From contig NZ_CP021033.1 in assembly GCF_002117485.1 (NCBI RefSeq), positions 434,001 to 498,000 of the forward strand: a stretch of 64,000 nucleotides of DNA. Direction: 5' to 3'. The notes beneath the pieces were generated by a model. The model was not told where the DNA came from, made no database searches, and was given only the letters and a program-made list of their open reading frames with translations. Of the stretch, positions 48,701-56,450 are shown in pieces. A program made the translations under genes and the position numbers. Position 1 is the first letter of the stretch; each line of letters starts with the position of its first letter. The DNA comes from Rhizobium sp. NXC14. Lineage in GTDB: Bacteria; Pseudomonadota; Alphaproteobacteria; Rhizobiales; Rhizobiaceae.

Positions 48701-48796
48701 ATAGGAGAAGGCGCCTGCGAGAATGAAGACGATCATGAAGTACCAGACGAGCGAACGGTGCTCGAGCGCCCAGTCGGAAAGATTGAAGGACTTCAC
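45725..48796 (-). CDS. RND efflux pump, inner-membrane transporter
   Basis: A 1023-residue AcrB/MexB-type transporter of the HAE family. An N-terminal helix (LVWYFMIVFILAGAFSYLNL), two large periplasmic loops, and twelve membrane helices are visible. The proton-relay Asp pair in helix 4 is in LGLLVDDAMIAVEMMVARLE. Family phrase AQWPGASAEEVTRQVTDRIE follows the first helix. It exports drugs or other small molecules by proton antiport. Its start overlaps the second adaptor gene by 4 bp (ATGA). No outer-membrane channel gene is in this window, so a shared TolC-type channel is expected. Confidence 0.94.
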   Translation of the reverse strand: MKSFNLSDWALEHRSLVWYFMIVFILAGAFSYLNLGREEDPNFTIKTMVITAQWPGASAEEVTRQVTDRIEKKLQELESLDYTKSQTVAGQTTVFVELLPTTKARDVAPTWLRIRNMIADIKGDFPSGVVGPFFNDRFGDVFGNIYAFTSDGLTQRQLRDLVENARSEVLTVPNVGKVDVIGAQDEAIYLEFSTRQIAALGIDQQSVIQTLQAQNAVTQSGFVDAGPERIALRVSGQFTSEESLRSINLRINDRFFPLTDVATIKRGYVDPPSALFRFNGEPAIGLAIGMKQGANLLEFGEALDARMKQVVADLPIGVDVHRVSDQPHVVDEAVSGFTRALFEAIVIVLVISFISLGLRAGMVVAISIPLVLAITFVVMEYSGISLQRISLGALIIALGLLVDDAMIAVEMMVARLEAGDDLRKAATHVYTSTAFPMLTGTLVTVAGFIPVGLNSSAAGEFTFTLFVVIAVSLVVSWIVAVLFTPLLGVTILPKTMKSHHEKKGRFAAVFSWLLTLAMRWRWITIVLTVGVFALSVGGMGLVQQQFFPNSDRTELVIDWNLPHNSSIAETNRQMGKFEKEMLADNKDIDHWTTYVGQGAPRFILSFDVQTPDVTFGQTIIVTKGLDVRDKVRAELQDYLTKTFPGTDAFVKLLDIGPPVGKPVQYRISGPDIQKVRDISQQFAGVVGTHPLLSNMVLDWNEPSRVVKVDVLQDKARQLGVSSEDIATALNGIVEGSTATQIRDDIYLVNVIGRARASERDSVQTLENLQLSTSNGKVVPLSAVANFRFELEQPTIWRRDRQPTITLKAAVIGSTQPATIVDQLKPKVEEFQKNLPVGYRVEIGGAVESSAEAQGPIAAVAPLMLFTMATILMIQLQSFSRLFLVFAVAPTALIGVVAALLLSNAPMGFVAILGILALIGILIRNSVILVVQIEQLRAEGLAPWQAVIEATEHRMRPIMLTAAAATLALIPISREIFWGPMAYAMMGGIVIGTALTLLFLPALYVAWFRIPRDESVRAEALAEA

Positions 48797-49878
48797 TGGC
48801 TGATCTCCTGGTCGATCCTGATGGCTTGGCCATCCTCAAGTTTATGCACGCCTGCCACGACGACCCTCTCTCCGGGAGCGAGCCCTTCGGTGACGCGGAC
48901 GGTGCCGCCGTCAACGACGTCGCCGTCGATCTTCACGCGGCGCAGCGCCACCTTCTTGGCAGGCACATCGACGATCCAGACGCTGGCGCCGTCGCTGCCG
49001 GCAAGGATCGCCGAGGAAGGCAGCACGATCTCGGGGTCGGCGGCGATGGTTGCGGAGGCTGTGATGACCGCGCCGAGCCTGAAGGCTTCAGGCGGATCGG
49101 CAAGTGCGATCTTGGTCCTGCTCGTGCGGGTGGCGGTTTCCGCCTCCGGCGCGATTTCGCGCACGACGCCCGTCGTGCGGATCGAAGGCTCGAGCTGCAG
49201 CGTCACGTCGAAGGGCGCGCCGATCTTCAGTTTCTGGGCAGCGGCCTGAGGCACGTCGACCACCGCATCACGCTTGTTCGGCCGGGCGATGGTGACGACG
49301 GTCTGGCCGGCCGACACGACCTGGCCGACCTCGGCCGATGTCGCCGTGACGACCCCATCAAACTCCGCCTGAAGCTGCGCATAGCCGAGCTGCTCCTTGG
49401 CCTTGTCGAGATTGGCCTGCGCCTTGGCGACGGCGGCCGCGGCCGTCCGTCTCGCTTGCTCGGCTTCTTCGAGCGAGGCTTCCGTGCCCGAGCGCGATTC
49501 CACCAGCGCGCGCTGGCGCTGTTCCGTCGTTACAGCGTTTCGAAGCTGGGCGTCGGTATTCTCGACATCGGACTGGGCGCTGCGCACGGCAAGCTCCAGC
49601 GCCAGCGGATCGATGGCAGCAACCACGTCACCCTTCTTGACGACATCGCCGACATTGACGTTGCGGGCGATCATCCGCCCGAGGATCCGGAAGCCGAGTT
49701 CGGTCTCGATCGTCGGCTCAATCGTGCCGGTCAGGCTGAGGCTTGTGGCGGGCGTCTGCCTGACCGTCATCGACAGCACGGGACGGGGCGCCTCCTGCGT
49801 GCTTTCCTCCGGCTTCGTGCAGGAGGAGATCAGGGCCGTACCCATCATCAGGGCCATTATCTTGGGACGAATACTCAC
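48793..49878 (-). CDS. RND efflux periplasmic adaptor (second)
   Basis: A 361-residue membrane-fusion protein with a lipoprotein-like signal (MSIRPKIMALMMGTALISSC). Mature part: GFRILGRMIARNVNVGDVVK with the lipoyl hairpin half, a helical hairpin rich in Ala/Glu (RALVESRSGTEASLEEAEQA), the second lipoyl half (ATSAEVGQVVSAGQTVVTIA) and beta-barrel strands. It links the pump to the outer-membrane channel. Its start overlaps the first adaptor's end by 4 bp, and its own end overlaps the pump start by 4 bp. Confidence 0.92.
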   Translation of the reverse strand: MSIRPKIMALMMGTALISSCTKPEESTQEAPRPVLSMTVRQTPATSLSLTGTIEPTIETELGFRILGRMIARNVNVGDVVKKGDVVAAIDPLALELAVRSAQSDVENTDAQLRNAVTTEQRQRALVESRSGTEASLEEAEQARRTAAAAVAKAQANLDKAKEQLGYAQLQAEFDGVVTATSAEVGQVVSAGQTVVTIARPNKRDAVVDVPQAAAQKLKIGAPFDVTLQLEPSIRTTGVVREIAPEAETATRTSRTKIALADPPEAFRLGAVITASATIAADPEIVLPSSAILAGSDGASVWIVDVPAKKVALRRVKIDGDVVDGGTVRVTEGLAPGERVVVAGVHKLEDGQAIRIDQEISQ

Positions 49879-50948
49879 TTGGATACTTCCTTCACATAAG
49901 ACACGGTTTCACCGGGCCTGAGGAATTTGGTCCCGTCGGTCACCACGACATCTCCCGCCGACACACCCGATTTGACGACGAAGCTGCCGGTCTCGTAGCT
50001 GGCGACATCGATCGCTCTCATCGAAACCGCTGAGGATGCAGGATCGACGATCCAGACGGCTGGCTTGCCGTCCTTGGAGGACATTGCCGACCAGGGCAGC
50101 TGGATGACGTCCTGGGGGACATAACTGAATTTCCCGACGACGGGAGCGCCGAGCGGAATGGGAGCATCGCTCGTAATGGCGACTTTGACCCTGATGGTGC
50201 CGGTGGAAGAATCGATCGTCGGCGAAATCTCGCGCACCTTCGCCGTGATCTTCTGCAAGGGGTTCGACAGCAGGTTCACAGTGCCGTCGCCTTCGACCGG
50301 ACGCAGGAACGCACTCTCGACAACTTCGAAGACGGCGTCCCGGTCGCCGTCATGGGCAAGGGTGAAGACAACCTGCGCGGCCTGCGCCACCTGCCCGACC
50401 TCGGCATTGCGGGCGGTGATCACGCCATCGGCATCAGCTTTCAGCTCCGTATAGGACAGGGTGTCCTGCGCGGTCTCGAAGAGCGCCTGCGCCGACTTCG
50501 TCGAGGCCTGCGCCGTCAAGAGCGCCTCTTGTGCCTGGTCGAGTGCGGCCCGCGTCGTCACCTGCGTTCGAAACAGGCTCTGCTGACGGTCGAAGGCGAG
50601 CTGTGCCTGGGTCTGCTGGGCTTCAGCCGACTGAAGATTGGCCGCCGCCACATCGAGATCGGCCTTCTGCTCTTCCGGATCGATGCGCGCCAGTACCTGC
50701 CCCGACTTTACTGACTGACCAACTTCCACCAGCCGTTCGATGATCTTGCCGCTGACCCGGAAGGACAGATCGGTCTGGACCCGGGCGCGCACCTCTCCCG
50801 TCAGCGCACCGCCATCACTCAGCGGCTCAGACCTCGCAACGACGACGCCGACCTGGCGCGCGGCAGGTTCGCTCGGCCCGCCAGGCTCACTGCAGGAGAC
50901 GAGACCGATCGTGCATACGATCGCTGTGGCGATCAGAATGGTTCTCAT
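49875..50948 (-). CDS. RND efflux periplasmic adaptor (first)
   Basis: A 357-residue membrane-fusion lipoprotein: signal MRTILIATAIVCTIGLVSC with the lipidated Cys. Lipoyl half-motifs SGKIIERLVEVGQSVKSGQV and ARNAEVGQVAQAAQVVFTLA flank a helical hairpin. ATG 50948 follows AGAGGTCAACT. Two adaptors before one pump is less common than one; they may form a mixed adaptor ring or have different channels. The operon start lies 37 bp from an inverted repeat that suits the divergent TetR regulator. Confidence 0.92.
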   Translation of the reverse strand: MRTILIATAIVCTIGLVSCSEPGGPSEPAARQVGVVVARSEPLSDGGALTGEVRARVQTDLSFRVSGKIIERLVEVGQSVKSGQVLARIDPEEQKADLDVAAANLQSAEAQQTQAQLAFDRQQSLFRTQVTTRAALDQAQEALLTAQASTKSAQALFETAQDTLSYTELKADADGVITARNAEVGQVAQAAQVVFTLAHDGDRDAVFEVVESAFLRPVEGDGTVNLLSNPLQKITAKVREISPTIDSSTGTIRVKVAITSDAPIPLGAPVVGKFSYVPQDVIQLPWSAMSSKDGKPAVWIVDPASSAVSMRAIDVASYETGSFVVKSGVSAGDVVVTDGTKFLRPGETVSYVKEVSK

Positions 50949-50984
50949 AGTTGACCTCTTGCTCTCAACGGCAGCTGCTATATA

Positions 50985-51006
50985 ATTGACTGACGGATTA
51001 GTCAAT
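50985..51006. promoter_or_regulatory. TetR-type operator between RND operon and regulator
   Basis: ATTGACT (50985-50991) and AGTCAAT (51000-51006) form a perfect 7-bp inverted repeat with an 8-bp spacer. It sits between the RND operon start (50948) and the tetR start (51058). Confidence 0.72.
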
Positions 51007-51057
51007 GAAACTTTTGCCACCGGAACGGCAGCACAAAACAAGGGAGCCGAGGCACGA

Positions 51058-51690
51058 ATGGCAGCTCAGAAGAAACTCACGCGCGCGGAACAGAAGGCGC
51101 TGCGACCCATTCAGATCCTGGATGCCGCATTCGAGGAATTCGTCAGAAACGGGTTCACCGGCGCCCGCGTCGACGACATCGCGGACAGGGTCGGCGTCAC
51201 AAAGGGCACGGTCTACGTCTACTTCGAGACGAAGGAAAAGCTGTTCGAAGCCATGATCAGTCACTTCTCCGTCCCCTTTCAGGAACTGCTTGAAATCACC
51301 GCTGGCCTCAGCGGCACTGCCACCGATAGGTTGACGTCCATTCTCGGTCTACTTTACGACCAAATCGCGGAGGATCGTACAACCCGCGAGTTGACGCGGC
51401 TGGTCATTTCGGAAGGACAGCGCTTCCCCGACCTGATCGATCGCCACCACGATCAATTCATAGCGCCAATTATCGCCAGGATCGACGCTCTCATCCTGGA
51501 AGGTGTTGCGTTGGGGGAATTTCGCGAAATTCCTGTCGAATTCTCAGACCTCGTGGTCGCGCCGATTCTGACGACGACAGTTCTGCGGCTGATATTCGAT
51601 GATCGCCGCGTGCCGACGCCCAACAAGGACGCCTTCATGCGGGCTTATTTCGATCTGCTGTTCAACGGGCTGCTTGCCGAACGCCGCTGA
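51058..51690 (+). CDS. TetR-family regulator of the RND operon
   Basis: A 210-residue AcrR-type repressor. N-terminal helix-turn-helix: ILDAAFEEFVRNGFTGARVD followed by DIADRVGVTKGTVYVYFETK. The C-terminal part is helical, as expected for ligand binding and dimerisation. ATG 51058 follows GGGAGCCGAGG; earlier in-frame starts would overlap the operator. It is divergent from the RND efflux operon, and the shared region holds a perfect inverted repeat, so local repression is likely. Confidence 0.92.
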   Translation: MAAQKKLTRAEQKALRPIQILDAAFEEFVRNGFTGARVDDIADRVGVTKGTVYVYFETKEKLFEAMISHFSVPFQELLEITAGLSGTATDRLTSILGLLYDQIAEDRTTRELTRLVISEGQRFPDLIDRHHDQFIAPIIARIDALILEGVALGEFREIPVEFSDLVVAPILTTTVLRLIFDDRRVPTPNKDAFMRAYFDLLFNGLLAERR

Positions 51691-51802
51691 TTGCGAATGA
51701 CGAAAATATCGACGCAAGCACATAGCTTTTCTAAAGTCTTTATGTGAAAACATCGAGTTAGCTTATGCTTCGAAGGTACGATCTGAATTCCTGGCGGAAA
51801 AA

Positions 51803-52840
51803 GTGGAACGTAAAGTCAATCTCAAGGATGTCGCGCGCGATGCCGACGTGTCGCTGAGCACGGCCTCGCACGCCCTGAACGGAACTGCGCCGCTCACGAT
51901 CGAGGTGCGGGAAAGAGTGCTGGATTCGGCAAAACGTCTCGGCTATCTCGACCGCCGGAGAAAGAAGGCGACGATCGCCGCATTGCACGTTCTGCTTCTC
52001 GCCATTCCTGACGATGCCGCGCCGGAGAGCGATCTCAACCTGGTGAGCTGGACCATTCTCAACGGTCTTCGCAGGGAATGCGAGCGTCGAGGCGTCCGCA
52101 TCGTACCCTATGTCAGCAGCGGCCGGCGCATCGACGGCGCCGAGGTCAGGAAGATCGCGATAGCAGAACGCGCTGACGGCATCGTGGTGCTGAACGATGA
52201 TCAGCCCGAACTCATCCGCAGCCTCGCCTCGGCTAACATGCCCGTCGTCATCGTCAACGGTGAGGATCCGGCCATGCTGGTCGATACTGTGACGCCTGAA
52301 AACCGCTTCGGCGCACGGCTCGGCATCGAGCACCTCATGGCGCTCGGCCACCGCCGGATCCTGCATCTGACCTGGAAAGGCCGCACGACCATCCAGCGCC
52401 GGTATGACGGTTTTTCCGATGCCTATTTGGCCGCACAGCTTCCGGTGCCGGAGGACATGATCATCGAGGCCGAGGGATATGAGCCCCGGCATGGCGAAGC
52501 GGCCATCAACGCGCTGCTCCATCGCGATCCCACGCTGAAAGGCGCCACCGCCGTCTTCTGCGCGGCCGACAATCTGGCGCTCGGCTGCCTGAAGGCATTG
52601 GCCGATCGCGAGATACGCGTGCCCGACGCGATATCTGTGCTCGGTTTCGACGACATCGTTCCCGGCGAGTTCAGCCGCCCGCCGCTGTCCACCGTGAGCG
52701 TGCCGACCGACCGTCTCGGGGCGGCAGCGCTCGCGCTCATCGAACAGCGGCTGATCGCCAATGATCCGCAACGGCCGGCTCATCGCCTCGAACTCGGCTG
52801 CCATCTCGTCCTGCGGGGCAGCATCGCACCGCCGCGCTGA
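51803..52840 (+). CDS. LacI-family transcriptional regulator
   Basis: A 345-residue regulator. Helix-turn-helix and hinge: NLKDVARDADVSLSTASHAL followed by TIEVRERVLDSAKRLGYLDR. The sensor domain has a sugar-binding-protein fold (RADGIVVLNDDQPELIRSLA, then AVFCAADNLALGCLKALADR and SVLGFDDIVPGEFSRPPLST). The GTG at 51803 follows GGCGGAAAAA. No adjacent operon is obvious: TetR lies upstream and a convergent AraC gene downstream. It could act on a distant target such as the pectin locus operators, but nothing here proves that. Confidence 0.92.
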   Translation: MERKVNLKDVARDADVSLSTASHALNGTAPLTIEVRERVLDSAKRLGYLDRRRKKATIAALHVLLLAIPDDAAPESDLNLVSWTILNGLRRECERRGVRIVPYVSSGRRIDGAEVRKIAIAERADGIVVLNDDQPELIRSLASANMPVVIVNGEDPAMLVDTVTPENRFGARLGIEHLMALGHRRILHLTWKGRTTIQRRYDGFSDAYLAAQLPVPEDMIIEAEGYEPRHGEAAINALLHRDPTLKGATAVFCAADNLALGCLKALADREIRVPDAISVLGFDDIVPGEFSRPPLSTVSVPTDRLGAAALALIEQRLIANDPQRPAHRLELGCHLVLRGSIAPPR

Positions 52841-52881
52841 ACGGCCGGAAGAGCCAGCCTTTCGAAGCTCCGAAGCTCACA

Positions 52882-53910
52882 TCAGCGCAAACGCTCAGCC
52901 CGTAACCGCGTATCCCTCGGGCTTTCACCAAAAGTGCTGCGGTAGATGATGGAGAACCTGCCGGCGTGCGCAAAACCCCAGATCGCGCAGATTTCGCGGA
53001 CGGATTGCTGGTTTGTCGGATCCCGAAGCTGCTCGCGGGCCGCCTGCAGCCGGATCGTGCGGAGGTAGCTGGCCGGTGAGGTTCCCCTGAACGCCTTGAA
53101 GCCCGTTTGCAGCGCCCGAAGCGAAACGCCGACGCCATCGGCAACCATCGTCATAGTGATAGGTTCCGCGATATTGGCATGCATGTAGTCGATAGCGCGT
53201 CGGACATGCCAAGGTGCGATCAACGATACTTTCTTTTTTTCCAGATGATCGGAAAACCGATGCCGGCCAAATCGGATCACGAGGTGAGCAAGAGTTTCGC
53301 TCATCGCGGCTGCGGCAAGAGGCGAAGATAGCAACGGACCGGCGCCGCGCATGCCCTGCACGATCGTCTGGAGCAGATTGCCGATCAGTTGGCCTGACTG
53401 CGTCGCGCGATCGAGAATCGGGTCGAGATCGAACGACTCCGAGAGGGGCTTTTCCACCAGCGAGGCGAGGACCCTTTTCACAACCTTCCAGTCCAGAAAA
53501 AGGGCGTCCGAGCGGTGCGGTCCTCCCTGGACCACACGATCGCCGACTTCGTGATTGTTGGCCATGAGAAAGTAACCGGCGCCGCTTTCGACCGTTCTCT
53601 TTCCTATCGACAGTCGAAAAGAGCCTGTGTGCGGCATGAAAAACGCGAGATGCTGCGGAGAGTCATCAAGCGTCCGAATCGTCCAGGAACTCTGATAGAC
53701 CGAATGAAGCACCGTGAGCGCCTCGGTCCTTCTCAGATCCGCGCCCCAGGCGAATTTTCGGTCATCCTTCAACGGCTGTGCGCCGAAAACGCCGTAACCA
53801 GCCGTAAAGGCCTGAACCATTGATTCGAAGCTGGTGCCTCCATGCGTGGGCTCGAATCCATAACCACGATGCTCGGCAATTGCCATTTTCTCCCGTGTTA
53901 ACGCATCCAT
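52882..53910 (-). CDS. AraC-family transcriptional regulator
   Basis: A 342-residue regulator. The C-terminal AraC/XylS DNA-binding domain is clear: RRAIDYMHANIAEPITMTMV, helix-turn-helix ADGVGVSLRALQTGFKAFRG, then PASYLRTIRLQAAREQLRDP and the second motif VREICAIWGFAHAGRFSIIY. The N-terminal 230 residues are an AraC-binding-domain-2 type region as in oxygenase or choline regulators. ATG 53910 (MDALTREKMAIAEHRGYG) is likely; a start at 54297 would run through the intergenic region. It is divergent from the ROK regulator. Confidence 0.88.
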   Translation of the reverse strand: MDALTREKMAIAEHRGYGFEPTHGGTSFESMVQAFTAGYGVFGAQPLKDDRKFAWGADLRRTEALTVLHSVYQSSWTIRTLDDSPQHLAFFMPHTGSFRLSIGKRTVESGAGYFLMANNHEVGDRVVQGGPHRSDALFLDWKVVKRVLASLVEKPLSESFDLDPILDRATQSGQLIGNLLQTIVQGMRGAGPLLSSPLAAAAMSETLAHLVIRFGRHRFSDHLEKKKVSLIAPWHVRRAIDYMHANIAEPITMTMVADGVGVSLRALQTGFKAFRGTSPASYLRTIRLQAAREQLRDPTNQQSVREICAIWGFAHAGRFSIIYRSTFGESPRDTRLRAERLR

Positions 53911-54046
53911 GCCGCTCGGTTCTTTTCTTCTGCCGCCTGACATCATCGCGACTGGTCTGGCCAATCTTGATGGGTTAAGCAGGACCGGCAAAACCACGGA
54001 TGATTTCGTTGCCCCGCAGAAGCAAAGCGTCCCCTCCACCTGCTTC

Positions 54047-54061
54047 ACACTTACAGTGTAA
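54047..54061. promoter_or_regulatory. Palindrome between AraC and ROK genes
   Basis: ACACT-TAC-AGTGT (54047-54059) and the overlapping perfect TTACAGTGTAA (54051-54061) form a compact palindromic site, 18 bp before the ROK start. It could be an operator for the ROK protein or the AraC protein. Confidence 0.4.
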
Positions 54062-54078
54062 ATCAATATGTTTGGAAA

Positions 54079-55230
54079 ATGAAGTACGCTCCGCTGGACC
54101 ACGTTGCCCCACATTTCCTGCGAGACACAGAGCCCGCGAGAGTAGCCTCCCGTAACGAACGGGACCTTTTGCGGTTGATTTGGAAGTCGCCCGGCATCGA
54201 GCGCTCCAGCCTGACCGACCCACTCGATCTCACTCAGCAATCGCTGCACAGAATCGTCGGCCGGCTTCATGATCGGGGAATGGTCGTCTTTTCCCAATCG
54301 GAAAACCGGCGCGCCGGTCCACCAAGTCCGGAGCTGACACTGCGAAGGGAGTGGTGTCTGACGCTCGGCATCTCCATCAACGTCGGAACGATTGGCCTTT
54401 GCCTCATGGGTTTCGGCGAACCATTGGATAATATGGAAATTCCCCAGGCCGGCTCGTCGCTATCCCTGGAAATGGAGCGGATCGAAGCAGCCGTCGAACA
54501 GATCCTCGCCCGGCGCGGCGCCAAGCGGCGCGACATCCTCGGCGTCGGCCTCGCCGTCTCCGGCCATCGTATGCTGGATACGGCTTTCAATTGTCCCCTG
54601 CCGCTCGCCCACTGGTCGCTGATCGATCTGGCGCCAGTGCTTGGGGAGCGGCTTGGGCTGCCGGTCTGGGCGGACAATGTCGCCAGGACTGCGGCCTTGG
54701 CGGAAGCAATTTTCGGCGTCGGGCGTGACGTTGCCGATTTTGCCTATATCGCCCACCTTCATGGCTATGGCGGCGGCCTTGTCTCCGGCGGCATGCCGTT
54801 TCGCGGCAGTTTCGGAAATGCCGGCGAAATCTCCGTTCTTTTCGGGCGTCAGGACTACGATGATCGCCCCGCTCTCAACCAGCTGCTCGAGCATCTTCGC
54901 GGCAAGGGGCGCAGCGGCCTGACCCTGAGGGATCTGAAGGACGAAAATATGGTGGAGTGGGATGGTGTCGAGGAATGGATCGACCGCGTCACTCCGGCCC
55001 ACAATCGTGCCATCAACGCGATCTGTGCGATCTTCGACCCGGCATTGATCGTGCTTGGCGGCGAGCTTCCACATTCGCTTGCGAGAATGTTGATCGAACG
55101 CACCGAATTCAACAATCTGCCTCGGCATGGCGCCTTGCGCGACATCCCGCAGCTCGCAGTGGCCCAGATCATCGATGCCCCCGGCGCGGTCGGCGCAGCA
55201 TTGATCCCGCTATTCGAGACCGTTTTGTGA
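54079..55230 (+). CDS. ROK-family transcriptional regulator
   Basis: A 383-residue NagC/Mlc-like protein. The N-terminal winged helix reads NERDLLRLIWKSPGIERSSL followed by LTQQSLHRIVGRLHDRGMVV. The ROK domain has an ASKHA fold: ILGVGLAVSGHRM, VWADNVARTAALAEAIFG, HGYGGGLVSGGMPFRGSFGN and AICAIFDPALIVLGGELPHS. The ROK zinc motif CxCGxxGCxE is not seen, which is common in regulator members. It probably senses a sugar; the sugar ABC and pectin operon that follows convergently is a possible target. ATG 54079 has only a weak TTGGAAA site. Confidence 0.9.
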   Translation: MKYAPLDHVAPHFLRDTEPARVASRNERDLLRLIWKSPGIERSSLTDPLDLTQQSLHRIVGRLHDRGMVVFSQSENRRAGPPSPELTLRREWCLTLGISINVGTIGLCLMGFGEPLDNMEIPQAGSSLSLEMERIEAAVEQILARRGAKRRDILGVGLAVSGHRMLDTAFNCPLPLAHWSLIDLAPVLGERLGLPVWADNVARTAALAEAIFGVGRDVADFAYIAHLHGYGGGLVSGGMPFRGSFGNAGEISVLFGRQDYDDRPALNQLLEHLRGKGRSGLTLRDLKDENMVEWDGVEEWIDRVTPAHNRAINAICAIFDPALIVLGGELPHSLARMLIERTEFNNLPRHGALRDIPQLAVAQIIDAPGAVGAALIPLFETVL

Positions 55231-55276
55231 TGGCCTCTGCCAGTCAATCCGGCACGGCTCCCATCTGAATAGGACC

Positions 55277-55312
55277 GAAGCGCACACCGCAGGACCAGTT
55301 GCGGTGCGCTTC
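55277..55312. terminator. Strong stem-loop between convergent ROK and permease genes
   Basis: GAAGCGC then ACCGCA pair with TGCGGT then GCGCTTC (13 bp with a 2-nt bulge, 8-nt loop). It lies between the ROK stop (55230) and the permease stop (55403). There is no clear T run on either side, so it may be a bidirectional terminator or an mRNA 3'-end stabiliser. Confidence 0.5.
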
Positions 55313-55402
55313 AGCTGGCGCGACGAAATTGGAAAGGCAGTCTTAAATTCTTGGAGGTTTCCTCGACCTCGACTCCAATCGGTGCTGTGCGCCAGGATTC
55401 GT

Positions 55403-56449
55403 TCACTTCATTCCTGTACCAGCGATGCCCGTGGTGATGTACTTCTGCAGGAACAGGAACACGATCGTGACGGGCAGTAGGCTGAGGAAGGTCATCGCCA
55501 GGATATAGTGCCACTGCACCGAGAACTCACCTTGGAAGGCATTGAGTCCGACCTGCAGGGTGAAATTCTCGCGGCTGTTGAGGACGATCAGCGGCCAGAG
55601 GAAATCGTTCCAGCGCCAGAGCACGGAAAAGATCGCCAGCACGGCAAGCGCCGGCGCCGTCAGCGGCAGGATGATCCGCCAGAAGATGCAGAATTCGCTC
55701 GCCGCATCGACGCGTGCCGCCTCGATCAGCTCGTCGGGTATGGTCAGCATGTATTGCCGCAGCAGGAACACGGCCGTCGGCGAGGCGACGGTCGGCAGGA
55801 TCACACCCCAGAGATTATCAGCGAGTCCGACCCCGACGATGACGAGATAGGCAGGGACCATGACGACGGCGAGCGGGATCATCAGCGTCGAGATGATGAT
55901 GACGAACACAGTCGTATCGCCCCGAAACTTGTATTTCGACAGCGCAAAGGCAGCCATGGCGTTGACGATAAGCGTCAGCAGCGTGGCAACCACAGTGACG
56001 AAGACCGAGTTCTTCAGGAAGGTCAGGAAGTTGAAGCGCGTCAGAGGATCGGTGTAGTTCTCGGTGGCAACGGTCAGATGCTGGACCGGCGTGATCCCCT
56101 TCACGTCGACACCGAGCGGTTGTCCCGGATTTGCAGGATCGACCATCTGCGCCTTGAGACCGATGCGCCTGATCATGGCCCTTTCACGCTGCTGGCCGTC
56201 AATCGTGACGTTCCAAAGGCTGAGCGGCTTGTCGAATCCGGGCACGGTCTGCTCCACGGCGGCCCGCGGAAGCAGCGACGGCGGAAAGCGGGTGATCTCG
56301 GCCGCCGGTTTCAGCGAGGAGAGGCCTGCCCAGACGACGGGAATGAGCACGGCGAGCGTTCCGCCGATCAGCCAGACCCATGACAAAACATCGGTGATAT
56401 CGATGCGTCCGGCTCGGCGTGTGCGTGAGAGAAAACTGATCGGGTTCAT
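55403..56449 (-). CDS. Sugar ABC transporter permease (MalG-type)
   Basis: A 348-residue inner-membrane permease. After a short cytoplasmic start (MNPISFLSRTRR) and one helix (VWLIGGTLAVLIPVVWAGLS) there is a large periplasmic loop of about 130 residues, then five helices with the EAA loop ELIEAARVDAASEFCIFWRI. The C-terminus ends KYITTGIAGTGMK, as in the MalG group. The large loop recalls maltose-type transporters. The gene starts 1 bp after the other permease's stop, with GGAG 7 nt before the ATG. It belongs to the pectin-oligosaccharide operon. Confidence 0.92.
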   Translation of the reverse strand: MNPISFLSRTRRAGRIDITDVLSWVWLIGGTLAVLIPVVWAGLSSLKPAAEITRFPPSLLPRAAVEQTVPGFDKPLSLWNVTIDGQQRERAMIRRIGLKAQMVDPANPGQPLGVDVKGITPVQHLTVATENYTDPLTRFNFLTFLKNSVFVTVVATLLTLIVNAMAAFALSKYKFRGDTTVFVIIISTLMIPLAVVMVPAYLVIVGVGLADNLWGVILPTVASPTAVFLLRQYMLTIPDELIEAARVDAASEFCIFWRIILPLTAPALAVLAIFSVLWRWNDFLWPLIVLNSRENFTLQVGLNAFQGEFSVQWHYILAMTFLSLLPVTIVFLFLQKYITTGIAGTGMK

Positions 56450-56450
56450 C

